Origin: Oscillospiraceae bacterium
GTDB taxonomy: Bacteria > Bacillota > Clostridia > Oscillospirales > Ruminococcaceae
Length of the DNA stretch: 12,394 nucleotides
NCBI GenBank assembly: GCA_900768705.1
Contig: CAAGEB010000155.1
Coordinates: 1 to 12,394 of the forward strand
Direction: 5' to 3'
Below the pieces are notes generated by a model, which saw nothing but the letters and a program-made list of their open reading frames with translations, made no database searches and was not told the DNA's origin. Positions 1 through 5,655 of this stretch are shown in pieces; the stretch's first letter is position 1; each line of letters opens with the position of its first letter. The position numbers and the translations under genes were made by a program.

Positions 1-43
1 GCTCCCGTCTAGCTTCTTCCTCCGGTGTCCTTTTTCTGCCCAT
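1..43 (-). CDS. Partial gene start, unknown function
   Basis: Only the first 14 codons are inside the window, and the gene runs off the left edge. The start is an ATG at 43-41 preceded by a GGAGGA ribosome binding site (51-56) with a 7-base gap. The visible peptide begins MGRKRTPEEEARRE, a basic then acidic N-terminus. A matching sigma-A promoter lies upstream at 71-99. Such N-termini occur in small DNA-binding or phage-packaging proteins, but 14 residues are too few to assign a family. That a gene starts here is well supported; its function is not. Confidence 0.6.
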   Translation of the reverse strand, partial: MGRKRTPEEEARRE

Positions 44-58
44 TTTCTTTTCCTCCAT

Positions 59-442
59 TTGTTTTATTTTATTATACACTATTTATGGAGTTTACACAAG
101 ATTCGGGATGGTCTCAAATTTACTCGTCCATACGGTGTTTTTGTAGATGATTTCAATGACGCGCTCAACAGACTGTTTGCCGATAGTGAATTCAATGTTC
201 TGATAACCAATATAAAATACAACACACAAGAGGTTAATTCTTTGATGAAAGATTTGAAAAATCCTCCTGAGGAGCATCGCGAAGCCTATAATGCACTCAA
301 GGAATTCTACAATGCTTATCTTGAACTGACTAATCTTGCGGTAAATCCGACCGGAAGCCTTAATTCTTTCTCGTCTTCATTTCATAATGCTGATACGGCG
401 GCTGTGAACTGCTATAAATCTATGAAAATGTATTTTGATTGA
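59..442 (+). pseudogene. Probable 5'-truncated remnant of a hypothetical protein
   Basis: This open frame continues upstream to the window edge without a stop, but that upstream part is antisense to the neighbouring gene and its promoter, so it is unlikely to be native coding sequence. The first possible start (TTG at 59) has no ribosome binding site. From about residue 25 the protein looks real: a hydrophilic, helix-rich region with the tract LTNLAVNPTGSLNSFSSS near the C-terminus. Such tails occur in small secreted or lipoprotein-like hypothetical proteins of Firmicutes (memory-based, low certainty). No signal peptide or lipobox remains. It lies 35 bases upstream of the next gene on the same strand and may once have been co-transcribed with it. 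It is read as a C-terminal fragment left by a rearrangement near 90-110. Confidence 0.45.
71..99 (-). promoter_or_regulatory. Sigma-A promoter for the partial gene at the left edge
   Basis: On the minus strand, TTGTGT (99-94) and TATAAT (76-71) are separated by exactly 17 bases. They sit 28 bases upstream of the start codon of the partial gene, with its ribosome binding site in between. The promoter overlaps the beginning of the oppositely directed ORF that ends at 442, which suggests that ORF has lost its own 5' end here. Confidence 0.6.
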
Positions 443-477
443 CAGCCGGTATCAACATTACAGAAAGAGAGATTTTT

Positions 478-1389
478 ATGACAACCCTTCTTTCCAAAAA
501 ACAATTTGCTCTGAGCATTTGTTATGCGGTTTGCGTTGCTGTTTTGTTGGTTTTGTCCTGTACGCTGATTGTTGCAAAACAAGAGTTTTCGGGACAGCAA
601 ATTCTTTATAAAATATATGATTCGTGGGCTTTGATTATCGCGGCAGCGCCTTTGGCATTAGGAGTAGCCACTGTTTTTGCGTTTATCGGCAAAAAAACAC
701 CATTTCTGCTCTTCAATCTTCTCTATTTATGCATTAACACAATATGTATAGTAAGTAGCTTTATGTATTGCGAAGTACAAGTAGGACTATTTATATTTAT
801 AGCTGCGCTTGTTTTGATGATGTTAGTTGTAATATTACAACTATTTTCAAAATTCCAGACGAGCTATATAAAGATTGCACATTCTAAAAAAGATGTTGGT
901 TTTAATGTGGGGTTTTCTATTTCATTGGCAATTGTATATTTCTTGATGAAAGCCTTTTGTATTATGGAAATATCATTCTACCCTTATGATGATTATTACG
1001 CAAGCTGGAATTTCTTTGGTACATTCGACAAATCATTTGTATCAGTAAGCTTTTTGGAAGTCGTTTTCTTGATAATAATGACTTTGTCTGCCGTTTTGTT
1101 TTGGTATAAAAAACATAAGATTGCTTTTTCATTTACTATGCTATATACGGTTATGTTCTTGGTTGTGTTTTTTTACAATATGAACTATCCGCATAGAACT
1201 GATTATTTTGCTGTAGTATCTATAGCAGCTTGTATACCTGTTGTGCTGGCAATAATCAAATTTAAGGGTTGTATTAAAATCAATTCTGAAAAGAAAATCG
1301 AAGAACTAGACCTACTACTCAAAGAGGGCATAATTACCCAAGAAACTTATAACGAAAAAGTAAAAGTCCTTAATACAAGTGACAAGTAA
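478..1389 (+). CDS. Eight-helix membrane protein with C-terminal SHOCT-like domain
   Basis: A 303-residue integral membrane protein of unknown function. The ATG at 478 is preferred over an earlier TTG at 439 because a purine-rich AGAAAGAGAG site lies just upstream of it. About eight hydrophobic helices are visible, near residues 11-33, 49-70, 75-97, 101-123, 142-163, 190-210, 215-234 and 242-262. The cytoplasmic tail (about 271-298) has the SHOCT pattern: a charged helix, then LLKEGIITQETYNEK. SHOCT domains are short C-terminal modules found on many unrelated proteins, often membrane-associated, with a proposed oligomerisation role. The gene is A/T-rich compared with the metabolic genes to the right, which fits an accessory origin. 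A second SHOCT-tailed membrane protein lies about 1.3 kb downstream on the opposite strand. No enzyme motif was seen. Confidence 0.8.
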   Translation: MTTLLSKKQFALSICYAVCVAVLLVLSCTLIVAKQEFSGQQILYKIYDSWALIIAAAPLALGVATVFAFIGKKTPFLLFNLLYLCINTICIVSSFMYCEVQVGLFIFIAALVLMMLVVILQLFSKFQTSYIKIAHSKKDVGFNVGFSISLAIVYFLMKAFCIMEISFYPYDDYYASWNFFGTFDKSFVSVSFLEVVFLIIMTLSAVLFWYKKHKIAFSFTMLYTVMFLVVFFYNMNYPHRTDYFAVVSIAACIPVVLAIIKFKGCIKINSEKKIEELDLLLKEGIITQETYNEKVKVLNTSDK

Positions 1390-1459
1390 TGTAAATCAAA
1401 CATTTAACACATATATTATAATTATATCAATGTTAAATATCCGATCGAAATATGAAAAA

Positions 1460-1488
1460 CACGCACCCGCTTGCCGCTGCGTGGGTTT
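1460..1488 (+). terminator. Possible terminator after the SHOCT membrane protein
   Basis: CACGCA (1460-1465) pairs with TGCGTG (1478-1483), flanked by an A-run on the left and GGTTTT on the right. The stem is short and the T-run only four bases, so this is a moderate call. It separates the membrane protein gene from the rubredoxin promoter 10 bases further on. Confidence 0.4.
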
Positions 1489-1497
1489 TATCAATTA

Positions 1498-1527
1498 TTG
1501 ACAAGACCGCCTTTCATTTGCTATAAT
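1498..1527 (+). promoter_or_regulatory. Near-consensus sigma-A promoter of the rubredoxin remnant
   Basis: TTGACA (1498-1503) and TATAAT (1522-1527) match the consensus perfectly and are 18 bases apart. An AGGTGGGG ribosome binding site (1535-1542) and an ATG (1550) follow. The signals are intact although the gene they served is broken. Confidence 0.8.
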
Positions 1528-1549
1528 AAAGAAAAGGTGGGGAATAATC

Positions 1550-1697
1550 ATGACAAACGAAACACAATTAGAAAGCGGACCCGGCAATAGGCGATCCCGA
1601 CGGCGGTATCGCCCCCGGCACTAAGTGGGAGGATATCCCCGAGAACTGGGTTTGCCCCGTTTGCGGTCTGGGTAAGGACGCTTTCACTGTTGAGTGA
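1550..1697 (+). pseudogene. Rubredoxin remnant lacking the first CxxC and frameshifted
   Basis: Rubredoxins are small electron carriers that hold one iron with four cysteines in two CxxC-type loops. In frame from 1578 to the TGA at 1695-1697 lies an excellent C-terminal rubredoxin sequence of 39 residues, beginning DPAIGDPDGGIAPGT and containing the second metal loop VCPVCGLGKDAF. The first half, which should carry YVCxVCGYxYDP, is missing, and a TAG interrupts this frame just upstream. The only well-placed start (ATG at 1550 with a good ribosome binding site) is in another frame and gives a 24-residue arginine-rich peptide ending at 1624. Promoter and terminator are both intact. Without the first cysteine pair the product cannot form the iron site. 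A rearrangement or replacement of the 5' coding end is inferred. Confidence 0.8.
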
Positions 1698-1719
1698 TTG
1701 CATTGAATAGCAATATGAG

Positions 1720-1752
1720 AGGGCGGTTTCCGTTTGGGAGCCGCCCTTTTTT
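1720..1752 (+). terminator. Intrinsic terminator of the rubredoxin remnant
   Basis: A perfect 7-bp stem, AGGGCGG (1720-1726) with CCGCCCT (1741-1747), is followed by six T residues. It lies 23 bases after the rubredoxin stop codon, the classic arrangement for a single-gene unit. Confidence 0.8.
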
Positions 1753-1781
1753 CTGTCCTCTTTTTCCTGAAAATACTCCGT

Positions 1782-1859
1782 GAAAAGTGTCCTCAAAAGG
1801 TGTCCCTGTGTAATCTCTGTATATCAAATCTGAAAAAGGTGTCCTTGAAAAGTGTGTCC
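1782..1859. repeat. Four short GGTGTCC-type repeats
   Basis: Four related direct repeats are visible: GAAAAGTGTCC (1782-1792), AAAAGGTGTCC (1795-1805), AAAAGGTGTCC (1834-1844) and AAAAGTGTGTCC (1848-1859). They form two close pairs about 40 bases apart, between the rubredoxin terminator and the end of the recombinase gene. They may be binding or recombination subsites, but no function is shown. Confidence 0.55.
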
Positions 1860-1864
1860 CGAAA

Positions 1865-2472
1865 TTATTGGTTTTCGGTAATGTTCACGAGTTTGTAAAA
1901 GCTCGTTCTTTTTGTGCCTGTTTGTTCCATTGCGACCTTTGCTGTAATCTCACCTGCTTTCCAAGAAGAATATACGCTGCTCCAGTTTTCGGGGAATACA
2001 AGAGCGGGTCTGCCAAGTTTCTTCCGTTCTGCTTTGCCGCTTCAATGCCCTCTGCCTGTCGCTTGCGGATAGTTTCACGCTCCTGCTCTGCAATAGTACC
2101 AAGCACTTCAATAAGAATGTTGTTTACCATCTCAAACACCCACTCTTGCCCCTCTGGCAGCTCCATCATTGTTGTGGGTAAATCAATGACTTTCAGCCGA
2201 ATTCCGTTATCCCTGAAATATTGCAGCTCGTTGTGAATATCCGTCTTGTTTCTGCTCAATCTGTCGAGCGACTTAATAACAAGAGTATCACCACGGCGGA
2301 GCATAGCGTTTTTCAATGCCTGATAGCCTGTGCGCTCCAAGCTCTTGCCGCTCTCCTTGTCCGTGATAATGTCCCGCTCCTGCGCTCCAAGAGCCTTGAA
2401 TGCTGCAAGCTGTCTGTCAAGGTTTTGTTCCTTGCTTGATACTCTTGCATAGTAATATGTGCGACTATCCAT
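1865..2472 (-). pseudogene. Small serine recombinase (resolvase/invertase), frameshifted
   Basis: A serine recombinase of the resolvase/invertase family, which cuts and rejoins DNA through a covalent serine link. The start ATG at 2472 has an AGGAGG site (2480-2485) 7 bases upstream. The catalytic domain is intact: YARVSSKEQNLDRQ (catalytic Ser12, Arg10), the KSLDRLSR motif (about 67-74) and the long helix after about residue 110 ending EQERETIRKRQAEG. After GRNL (residue 153) the frame as written drifts to an unrelated tail ending at 1885. Inserting one base at about 2012-2014 (GCC read as GCCC) restores GRPALVFPENW, then a helix-turn-helix with AMEQTGTKRTSFYKL, and a stop at 1865. That gives about 202 residues, the usual size. 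The DNA-binding domain is therefore lost, by a real mutation or a sequencing error. It is typical of accessory elements. Confidence 0.85.
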
Positions 2473-2495
2473 AACATAACCTCCTGTTCTTGCCT

Positions 2496-2630
2496 ATGTT
2501 CGTATTATATCACAAATGTTCGTAAATAGCAAGTAGATTACGAATATATTTGTAAATTCATTTTTATATTTTGCGAACAGCCAAAACAGGCGGATTTCGT
2601 GTGTTTGTAAAGGTACACTCTTACGAACAT
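2496..2630. repeat. ATGTTCGT repeats around the recombinase promoter
   Basis: ATGTTCGT occurs at 2496-2503 and again at 2516-2523, exactly 20 bases apart, bracketing the -10 box of the recombinase. An inverted copy, ACGAACAT, lies at 2623-2630, and weaker relatives are at 2539-2548 (TTACGAATAT) and 2573-2580 (GCGAACAG). Their position suggests resolvase subsites or an autoregulatory operator (inference). Confidence 0.5.
2504..2532 (-). promoter_or_regulatory. Sigma-A promoter of the serine recombinase
   Basis: On the minus strand, TTGCTA (2532-2527) and TATAAT (2509-2504) are separated by 17 bases, followed by AGGAGG and the start codon at 2472. The promoter overlaps the ATGTTCGT repeats, so expression is probably self-controlled (inference). 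Confidence 0.7.
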
Positions 2631-2638
2631 ATAAGAAT

Positions 2639-2660
2639 GGAGCGGGAATAACCCCGCCCC
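2639..2660 (-). terminator. Probable terminator after the PH/SHOCT membrane protein
   Basis: Read on the minus strand, GGGGCGGG (2660-2653) pairs with CCCGCTCC (2646-2639), eight pairs including one G-U, with a six-base loop. It starts 15 bases after the stop codon of the upstream gene. The following stretch is A/T-rich but not a clean T-run, so strength is uncertain. Confidence 0.5.
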
Positions 2661-2675
2661 TTAAGATATGTAAAC

Positions 2676-3437
2676 TTACAGCCCAAGAAGCTGCTTTTTC
2701 TTAGCGTCAAATTCTTCTTGTGTAATAACGCCGCTGTCTAACAGTTCCTTGAACTTTTTCAGCTCATCCGCACTTGACGCCGTCTGCTGGATAACAGGCT
2801 TACCCGAACTGCGTTTGAATTCGTCAACTCGCTTCTTCACATATTCGGCAACCTCTGCCATGCGCTCGTTTGATACGGTAGTTGTATCGAAAGTAAAACT
2901 ATTTTCGTTAAAGTAATTGCTTGAGCGGTTATTCATCTGTGACGAGGCAGTTTCTAACTGGAGAAAACCGATATTAATGCCGCTTGGCTTATACTGAACG
3001 CCAATAACATCGGTGTAGTATATTGTTTTTTCACCGTCGGTCGCATTACCGGTTAAAAACGAACCTATTCCGGCAGTAGTATTAATGACGCACTTGTCAT
3101 CGAAAACATAGAGATTACGTCCGCGCACACCTTTTACGCTGAATACGGCTCCATCCATCTGCTTTTCAGGTTCAGCCATAAGCTCTCTCTCAAATTGCTT
3201 CACTTCATCTTCTGTCGGTGCTGATTTTGCTTTTATACGGAAATTACTAGCAAGACACAGCATGGCAATACCACCAACTACAAATATCGCCGGTAACCAT
3301 ATAATGTACAATGATTCGTATACCGTACACATGAAAATATTATACACCCCCACAACCAGCAAAATTACAGCAAATATATAACTGGCTGCCGCCGCGCTCT
3401 TAAATTTCTTTGCCGAAACCTTTTTGTTATTTGCCAT
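2676..3437 (-). CDS. Membrane-anchored PH-like protein with SHOCT-like tail
   Basis: A 253-residue protein of unknown role. The start is the ATG at 3437, 7 bases after a GGAGGG site (3445-3450); the frame extends further upstream but without a usable site. Layout: a basic N-terminus, two hydrophobic helices (about 17-38 and 44-65), and a charged linker. Then comes a beta-rich region (about 97-208; AVFSVKGVRGRNLYVFDD, IYYTDVIGVQY) that resembles bacterial PH-like domains, which often mediate membrane or protein contacts. The SHOCT-like tail (about 223-251) contains LKKFKELLDSGVITQEEFDAK. The domain order TM-TM / PH-like / SHOCT is known in bacterial membrane proteins of undetermined function. 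It ends about 200 bases from the start of the recombinase gene on the same strand. The PH call rests on pattern only. Confidence 0.8.
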   Translation of the reverse strand: MANNKKVSAKKFKSAAAASYIFAVILLVVGVYNIFMCTVYESLYIIWLPAIFVVGGIAMLCLASNFRIKAKSAPTEDEVKQFERELMAEPEKQMDGAVFSVKGVRGRNLYVFDDKCVINTTAGIGSFLTGNATDGEKTIYYTDVIGVQYKPSGINIGFLQLETASSQMNNRSSNYFNENSFTFDTTTVSNERMAEVAEYVKKRVDEFKRSSGKPVIQQTASSADELKKFKELLDSGVITQEEFDAKKKQLLGL

Positions 3438-3636
3438 ACCAATACCCTCCGTTTGTAAATCATTATTATTATTCCGTATTAGAATATAAGATTTAGTTTT
3501 TAATTGCGATAGCCGTCCCACGTTCAATGCATTAGTCACATACCTAACCGCAGCAATAGCGGCTTCATACATATGAACGTGTTTGGAAACGGTTCCAGGG
3601 CTGTGCCTCGCTATACACCATTTCTTTGATTTTCTG

Positions 3637-3819
3637 CTACTTTCTCACAACCTCCGAAAAAGTATGCTTGACTATTTGCGGAGTTGTTTCCAGTTTAATA
3701 TACCTTGCCACAGTAGAGCCGCTCCGTCCCAAAGCTCTGCCAACAGCAGCATAATTACCAAGTTTAGCATAAAGACGGTGCATTTCAACAATCTCCTGCG
3801 GCGTTACCCGTGCCGCCAT
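3637..3819 (-). CDS. Small helix-turn-helix DNA-binding protein
   Basis: A 60-residue protein. A helix-turn-helix is clear at about residues 18-42: LGNYAAVGRALGRSGSTVARYI, with the spacing of resolvase/transposase-type or Hin-like helix-turn-helix units. Its ATG at 3819 comes one base after the stop codon of the upstream 78-residue gene (TAA-T-ATG), so the two are almost certainly translationally coupled. No separate ribosome binding site is obvious. Such coupled small pairs recur in clostridial integrative elements and prophages (memory-based). Likely a regulator or accessory factor of a mobile element; the target is unknown. The frame stops soon after the helix-turn-helix, so it may be shorter than relatives. 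Confidence 0.7.
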   Translation of the reverse strand: MAARVTPQEIVEMHRLYAKLGNYAAVGRALGRSGSTVARYIKLETTPQIVKHTFSEVVRK

Positions 3820-3820
3820 A

Positions 3821-4057
3821 TTAGTACGTTTTCGGCTTTGAAGCCTTTGAAGAAGCGGGCTTTTGTGCGGTTTTTATCTGCGTGTCGGAATGCTCCATTG
3901 CATAGTTCCATATCTCCTGAAGATACCCGTCAAAGGTTTTGTGTTTTGTTTCATCACCTGTTGCCTCGGAAATGATTTCGTTCATTGCTTTCAGCTTCTC
4001 CGAGTAGTTCCACGGAACGGTTATTGTTTTCTTGTCCGTGTCGAGAATAATTCTCAT
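3821..4057 (-). CDS. 78-aa hypothetical protein, partner of the HTH gene
   Basis: Starts at the ATG at 4057, 7 bases after AGGAGG (4065-4070); the longer open frame upstream is antisense or non-coding and lacks a site. The sequence opens MRIILDTDKKTITVPWNY, followed by a helical middle and a Lys/Ser/Ala-rich tail ending KPKTY. No catalytic motif or membrane segment was seen. The first part (a short strand, then a predicted helix) is of a kind met in small proteins of clostridial mobile elements, next to a helix-turn-helix gene just as here. Co-transcription with the next gene is near certain from the one-base gap. The function is not known. Confidence 0.7.
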   Translation of the reverse strand: MRIILDTDKKTITVPWNYSEKLKAMNEIISEATGDETKHKTFDGYLQEIWNYAMEHSDTQIKTAQKPASSKASKPKTY

Positions 4058-4087
4058 TCTAATTCCTCCTATTGATGTATTTGCAAA

Positions 4088-4132
4088 GCGTGACACGCCC
4101 TGTATATGTCTATTATATATATATAAAGTCAA
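4088..4132 (-). promoter_or_regulatory. Promoter and possible operator for the small gene pair
   Basis: On the minus strand, TTGACT (4132-4127) is a good -35 box. The -10 is ambiguous: CATATA at 4108-4103 fits an 18-base spacing, while TATAAT at 4117-4112 is too close. The sequence GCGTGACACGC (4088-4098), a perfect 5-base inverted repeat around one base, lies between the promoter and the ribosome binding site, where a repressor could act. Confidence 0.45.
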
Positions 4133-4482
4133 TAGGTTTTTGTGAAATTTGTCATTTTTTCTGAAAATTTTTTCCGTTTCAATCAGAAACGATAAGTTTT
4201 CATCTGAACACAGCAAGATTTCAATAAATTCAGACAAAAACAGACAAAATTTGCTATAATTTTATAAAATCTGCTTCAATAGGAACGGAAACGGGAAAAA
4301 TCTGGAGCATTTTAATCCGACACAGCCCACACCCGCCGCTCACACAGTTTTCAAATCTGATAATCCCTAAACATACCCCTCCCCAAGTCATTCTCTTGCC
4401 GCTCTGTGTGGCGGATTATTTGGATTTTCCATAAGATAATTAGTTTGTAATCTTTTAACTTCCTGTGTGACCACCTTTAATT
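4133..4482. other. Gene-free stretch with a plus-strand promoter and interlocked inverted repeats
   Basis: No credible gene. A plus-strand promoter-like pair, CAGACA (4231-4236) and TATAAT (4255-4260) with 18 bases between, lies downstream of tandem CAGACAAAA copies. Two long-range inverted repeats follow. CCGCC-GCT-CACACAG (4333-4347) matches CTGTGTG-GCGG (4404-4414), and AAATC-TG-ATAATCC (4353-4366) matches GGATTAT-TTG-GATTT (4413-4427). The two pairings interlock and share two bases, so they would compete or form a pseudoknot-like fold. A small RNA, or the conserved flank of a mobile element, is possible. Confidence 0.4.
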
Positions 4483-4679
4483 CGCAGCGTCGTGCTGCGC
4501 CCCCGAGACAGGGCGCAGGGGGCGTTAGCCCACGCATTCTCGGGATAGGGGCTTGAAAAAGAACAATCTTATTACCTTACAGTTGAAACGCAACCGACAT
4601 TTCAATATACCGTTGGGAAACAGCGGCTTGCCGCCCTTACAGTTGAAACGCAACCGACATTTCAATGTACCGTTGGGAA
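4483..4679 (+). repeat. Structured dispersed intergenic element, left copy
   Basis: Starts with the hairpin CGCAGCGTCGTGCTGCGC (4483-4500), followed by competing stems CGCCCCC/GGGGGCG (4498-4504 with 4518-4524) and CCCGAGA/TCTCGGG (4502-4508 with 4538-4544). Then come CCCACGCATTCTCGG (4529-4543) and a 60-base unit (4575-4634) beginning CCTTACAG and ending CCGTTGGGAAACAGCGG-CTTGCCGC. The first 45 bases of this unit are repeated at 4635-4679 with one mismatch. A diverged copy of the same module order lies at 8820-8996. Each copy sits just beyond the 3' terminator of a minus-strand operon. It encodes no protein that I can support. Confidence 0.7.
4575..4679 (+). repeat. Tandem 45-bp direct repeat, 60-bp period
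   Basis: Bases 4575-4619 and 4635-4679 are identical at 44 of 45 positions (A at 4607, G at 4667), separated by 15 bases that include the small palindrome GCGGC-TT-GCCGC. Two copies with a short spacer do not make a CRISPR array. It looks like an internal duplication within the dispersed element. Confidence 0.85.
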
Positions 4680-4729
4680 TTGCAATGTGGATTGAAATAC
4701 GCCTTACAGATGATTATTTTACAAACTGA

Positions 4730-4760
4730 AATGCCCTGCTTCATCACAAAGCAGGGCATT
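4730..4760 (-). terminator. Terminator of the sugar ABC operon
   Basis: A perfect 10-bp stem, AATGCCCTGC (4730-4739) with GCAGGGCATT (4751-4760), has an 11-base loop. It begins 13 bases after the stop codon of the last permease gene, and on the minus strand a T-containing tail follows. This is a strong hairpin in the expected place. Confidence 0.8.
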
Positions 4761-4773
4761 AACTCTTATTCAA

Positions 4774-5652
4774 TTATCCCTTAACAGCACCGAGGGCAAC
4801 GCCCTGAACGATATTCTTGGAAACGAAGAAATATACGATAACAACCGGAATAATCGAAAGCAAAATCATCATATAAACCTCGCCCATATCACCGTTCTGT
4901 GACTGGAGCTTTGAACGCAGTACGGAAATCATTATCGGGAGCGTCCAGGATTCAGACTTATTCAGAACCAGTGCAGGTGTGAAGAAGTTGTTCCAGGAAG
5001 CAACGAAAGCAAAGATCAGCTGAACCGCAATTGCAGGCTTGAGCATGGGAAGCGCAATCATATTAAAGGTTCTGAACTCGTTGGAGCCGTCCACACGGGC
5101 TGCTTCAATAACCTCAAGGGGCAATGAGCTTTCAATGTATTGCTTCATATAGAAGAATACGGAGGGAGCAGCTATTGCCGGGATAATCAGCGGCCAGTAT
5201 GTATTGTTCATTCCCATTTTTCCGACCAGTTGTACAAAACCAACAGCGGAAATCTGCGTGGGTATCATCATGATTACCATAATGAAATTAAACGCAAACT
5301 TCTTCAGCTTGAAATCATATACATGAATACCGTAAGCTGTCATTGCCGAGAAGTAAGAGGTCAGAATACTTGCCGATACTGCGATTATCAAGCTGTTCAG
5401 CATTCCTCTCGGAATAGTAAACAAATTGGTATCATTCCACGCCGTTATGAAATTCTGGATAAAATATCCCTCGGGAATAATCGAGAAGCCTGCCTGCAAA
5501 TGTGCCGCAGAACGGGTTGAGTTGATAATCAGCAGCACAAGCGGAAACAGTGAAAGCACCGTTACAAATCCGAGGAAGATATATGACAGTACCCGCCCCG
5601 TTGTCGTTTTTACCCGTGCGCTTTTGGTTTCACCGGTTTTGTTATACTCCAT
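4774..5652 (-). CDS. Sugar ABC transporter permease, MalG/CUT1 type
   Basis: One of two membrane subunits of a carbohydrate importer; it forms the channel with the partner permease and couples to a cytoplasmic ATPase. It has 292 residues, usual for MalG-type subunits. Six hydrophobic segments are visible, beginning with VLSYIFLGFVTVLSLFPLVLL near residues 21-41. The ATPase-docking EAA loop is clear at about residues 184-200: EAARVDGSNEFRTFNMIALP. The C-terminus ends in the family-typical VQGVALGAVKG. The ATG at 5652 follows the upstream permease stop by three bases, with a GGGGG stretch just before, so translation is coupled. No ATPase gene is in the operon; such systems often use a shared MsmX-type ATPase encoded elsewhere. 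The substrate is not deducible. Confidence 0.93.
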   Translation of the reverse strand: MEYNKTGETKSARVKTTTGRVLSYIFLGFVTVLSLFPLVLLIINSTRSAAHLQAGFSIIPEGYFIQNFITAWNDTNLFTIPRGMLNSLIIAVSASILTSYFSAMTAYGIHVYDFKLKKFAFNFIMVIMMIPTQISAVGFVQLVGKMGMNNTYWPLIIPAIAAPSVFFYMKQYIESSLPLEVIEAARVDGSNEFRTFNMIALPMLKPAIAVQLIFAFVASWNNFFTPALVLNKSESWTLPIMISVLRSKLQSQNGDMGEVYMMILLSIIPVVIVYFFVSKNIVQGVALGAVKG

Positions 5653-5655
5653 ACA

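Noticed and set aside
2496..2630. LexA (SOS) boxes suggested by the CGAAC words
   Set aside because: The Gram-positive LexA box needs CGAAC and GTTCG arms four bases apart. Here only single arms occur, never a complete palindrome.
3438..3572. N-terminal extension of the PH/SHOCT protein by 45 residues
   Set aside because: The extension has no ribosome binding site and a low-complexity Asn tract, whereas the ATG at 3437 has GGAGGG at the ideal distance.
4388..4432. Short minus-strand frame starting MENPNNPPHRAARE
   Set aside because: Only 14 codons, no ribosome binding site, and it lies inside the interlocked inverted repeats. The sequence is better explained as structured DNA or RNA.
4575..4679. 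CRISPR array suggested by two near-identical repeats with a spacer
   Set aside because: Only two units, 45-base repeats and a 15-base spacer that also occurs in the right-hand element. No cas genes are nearby.
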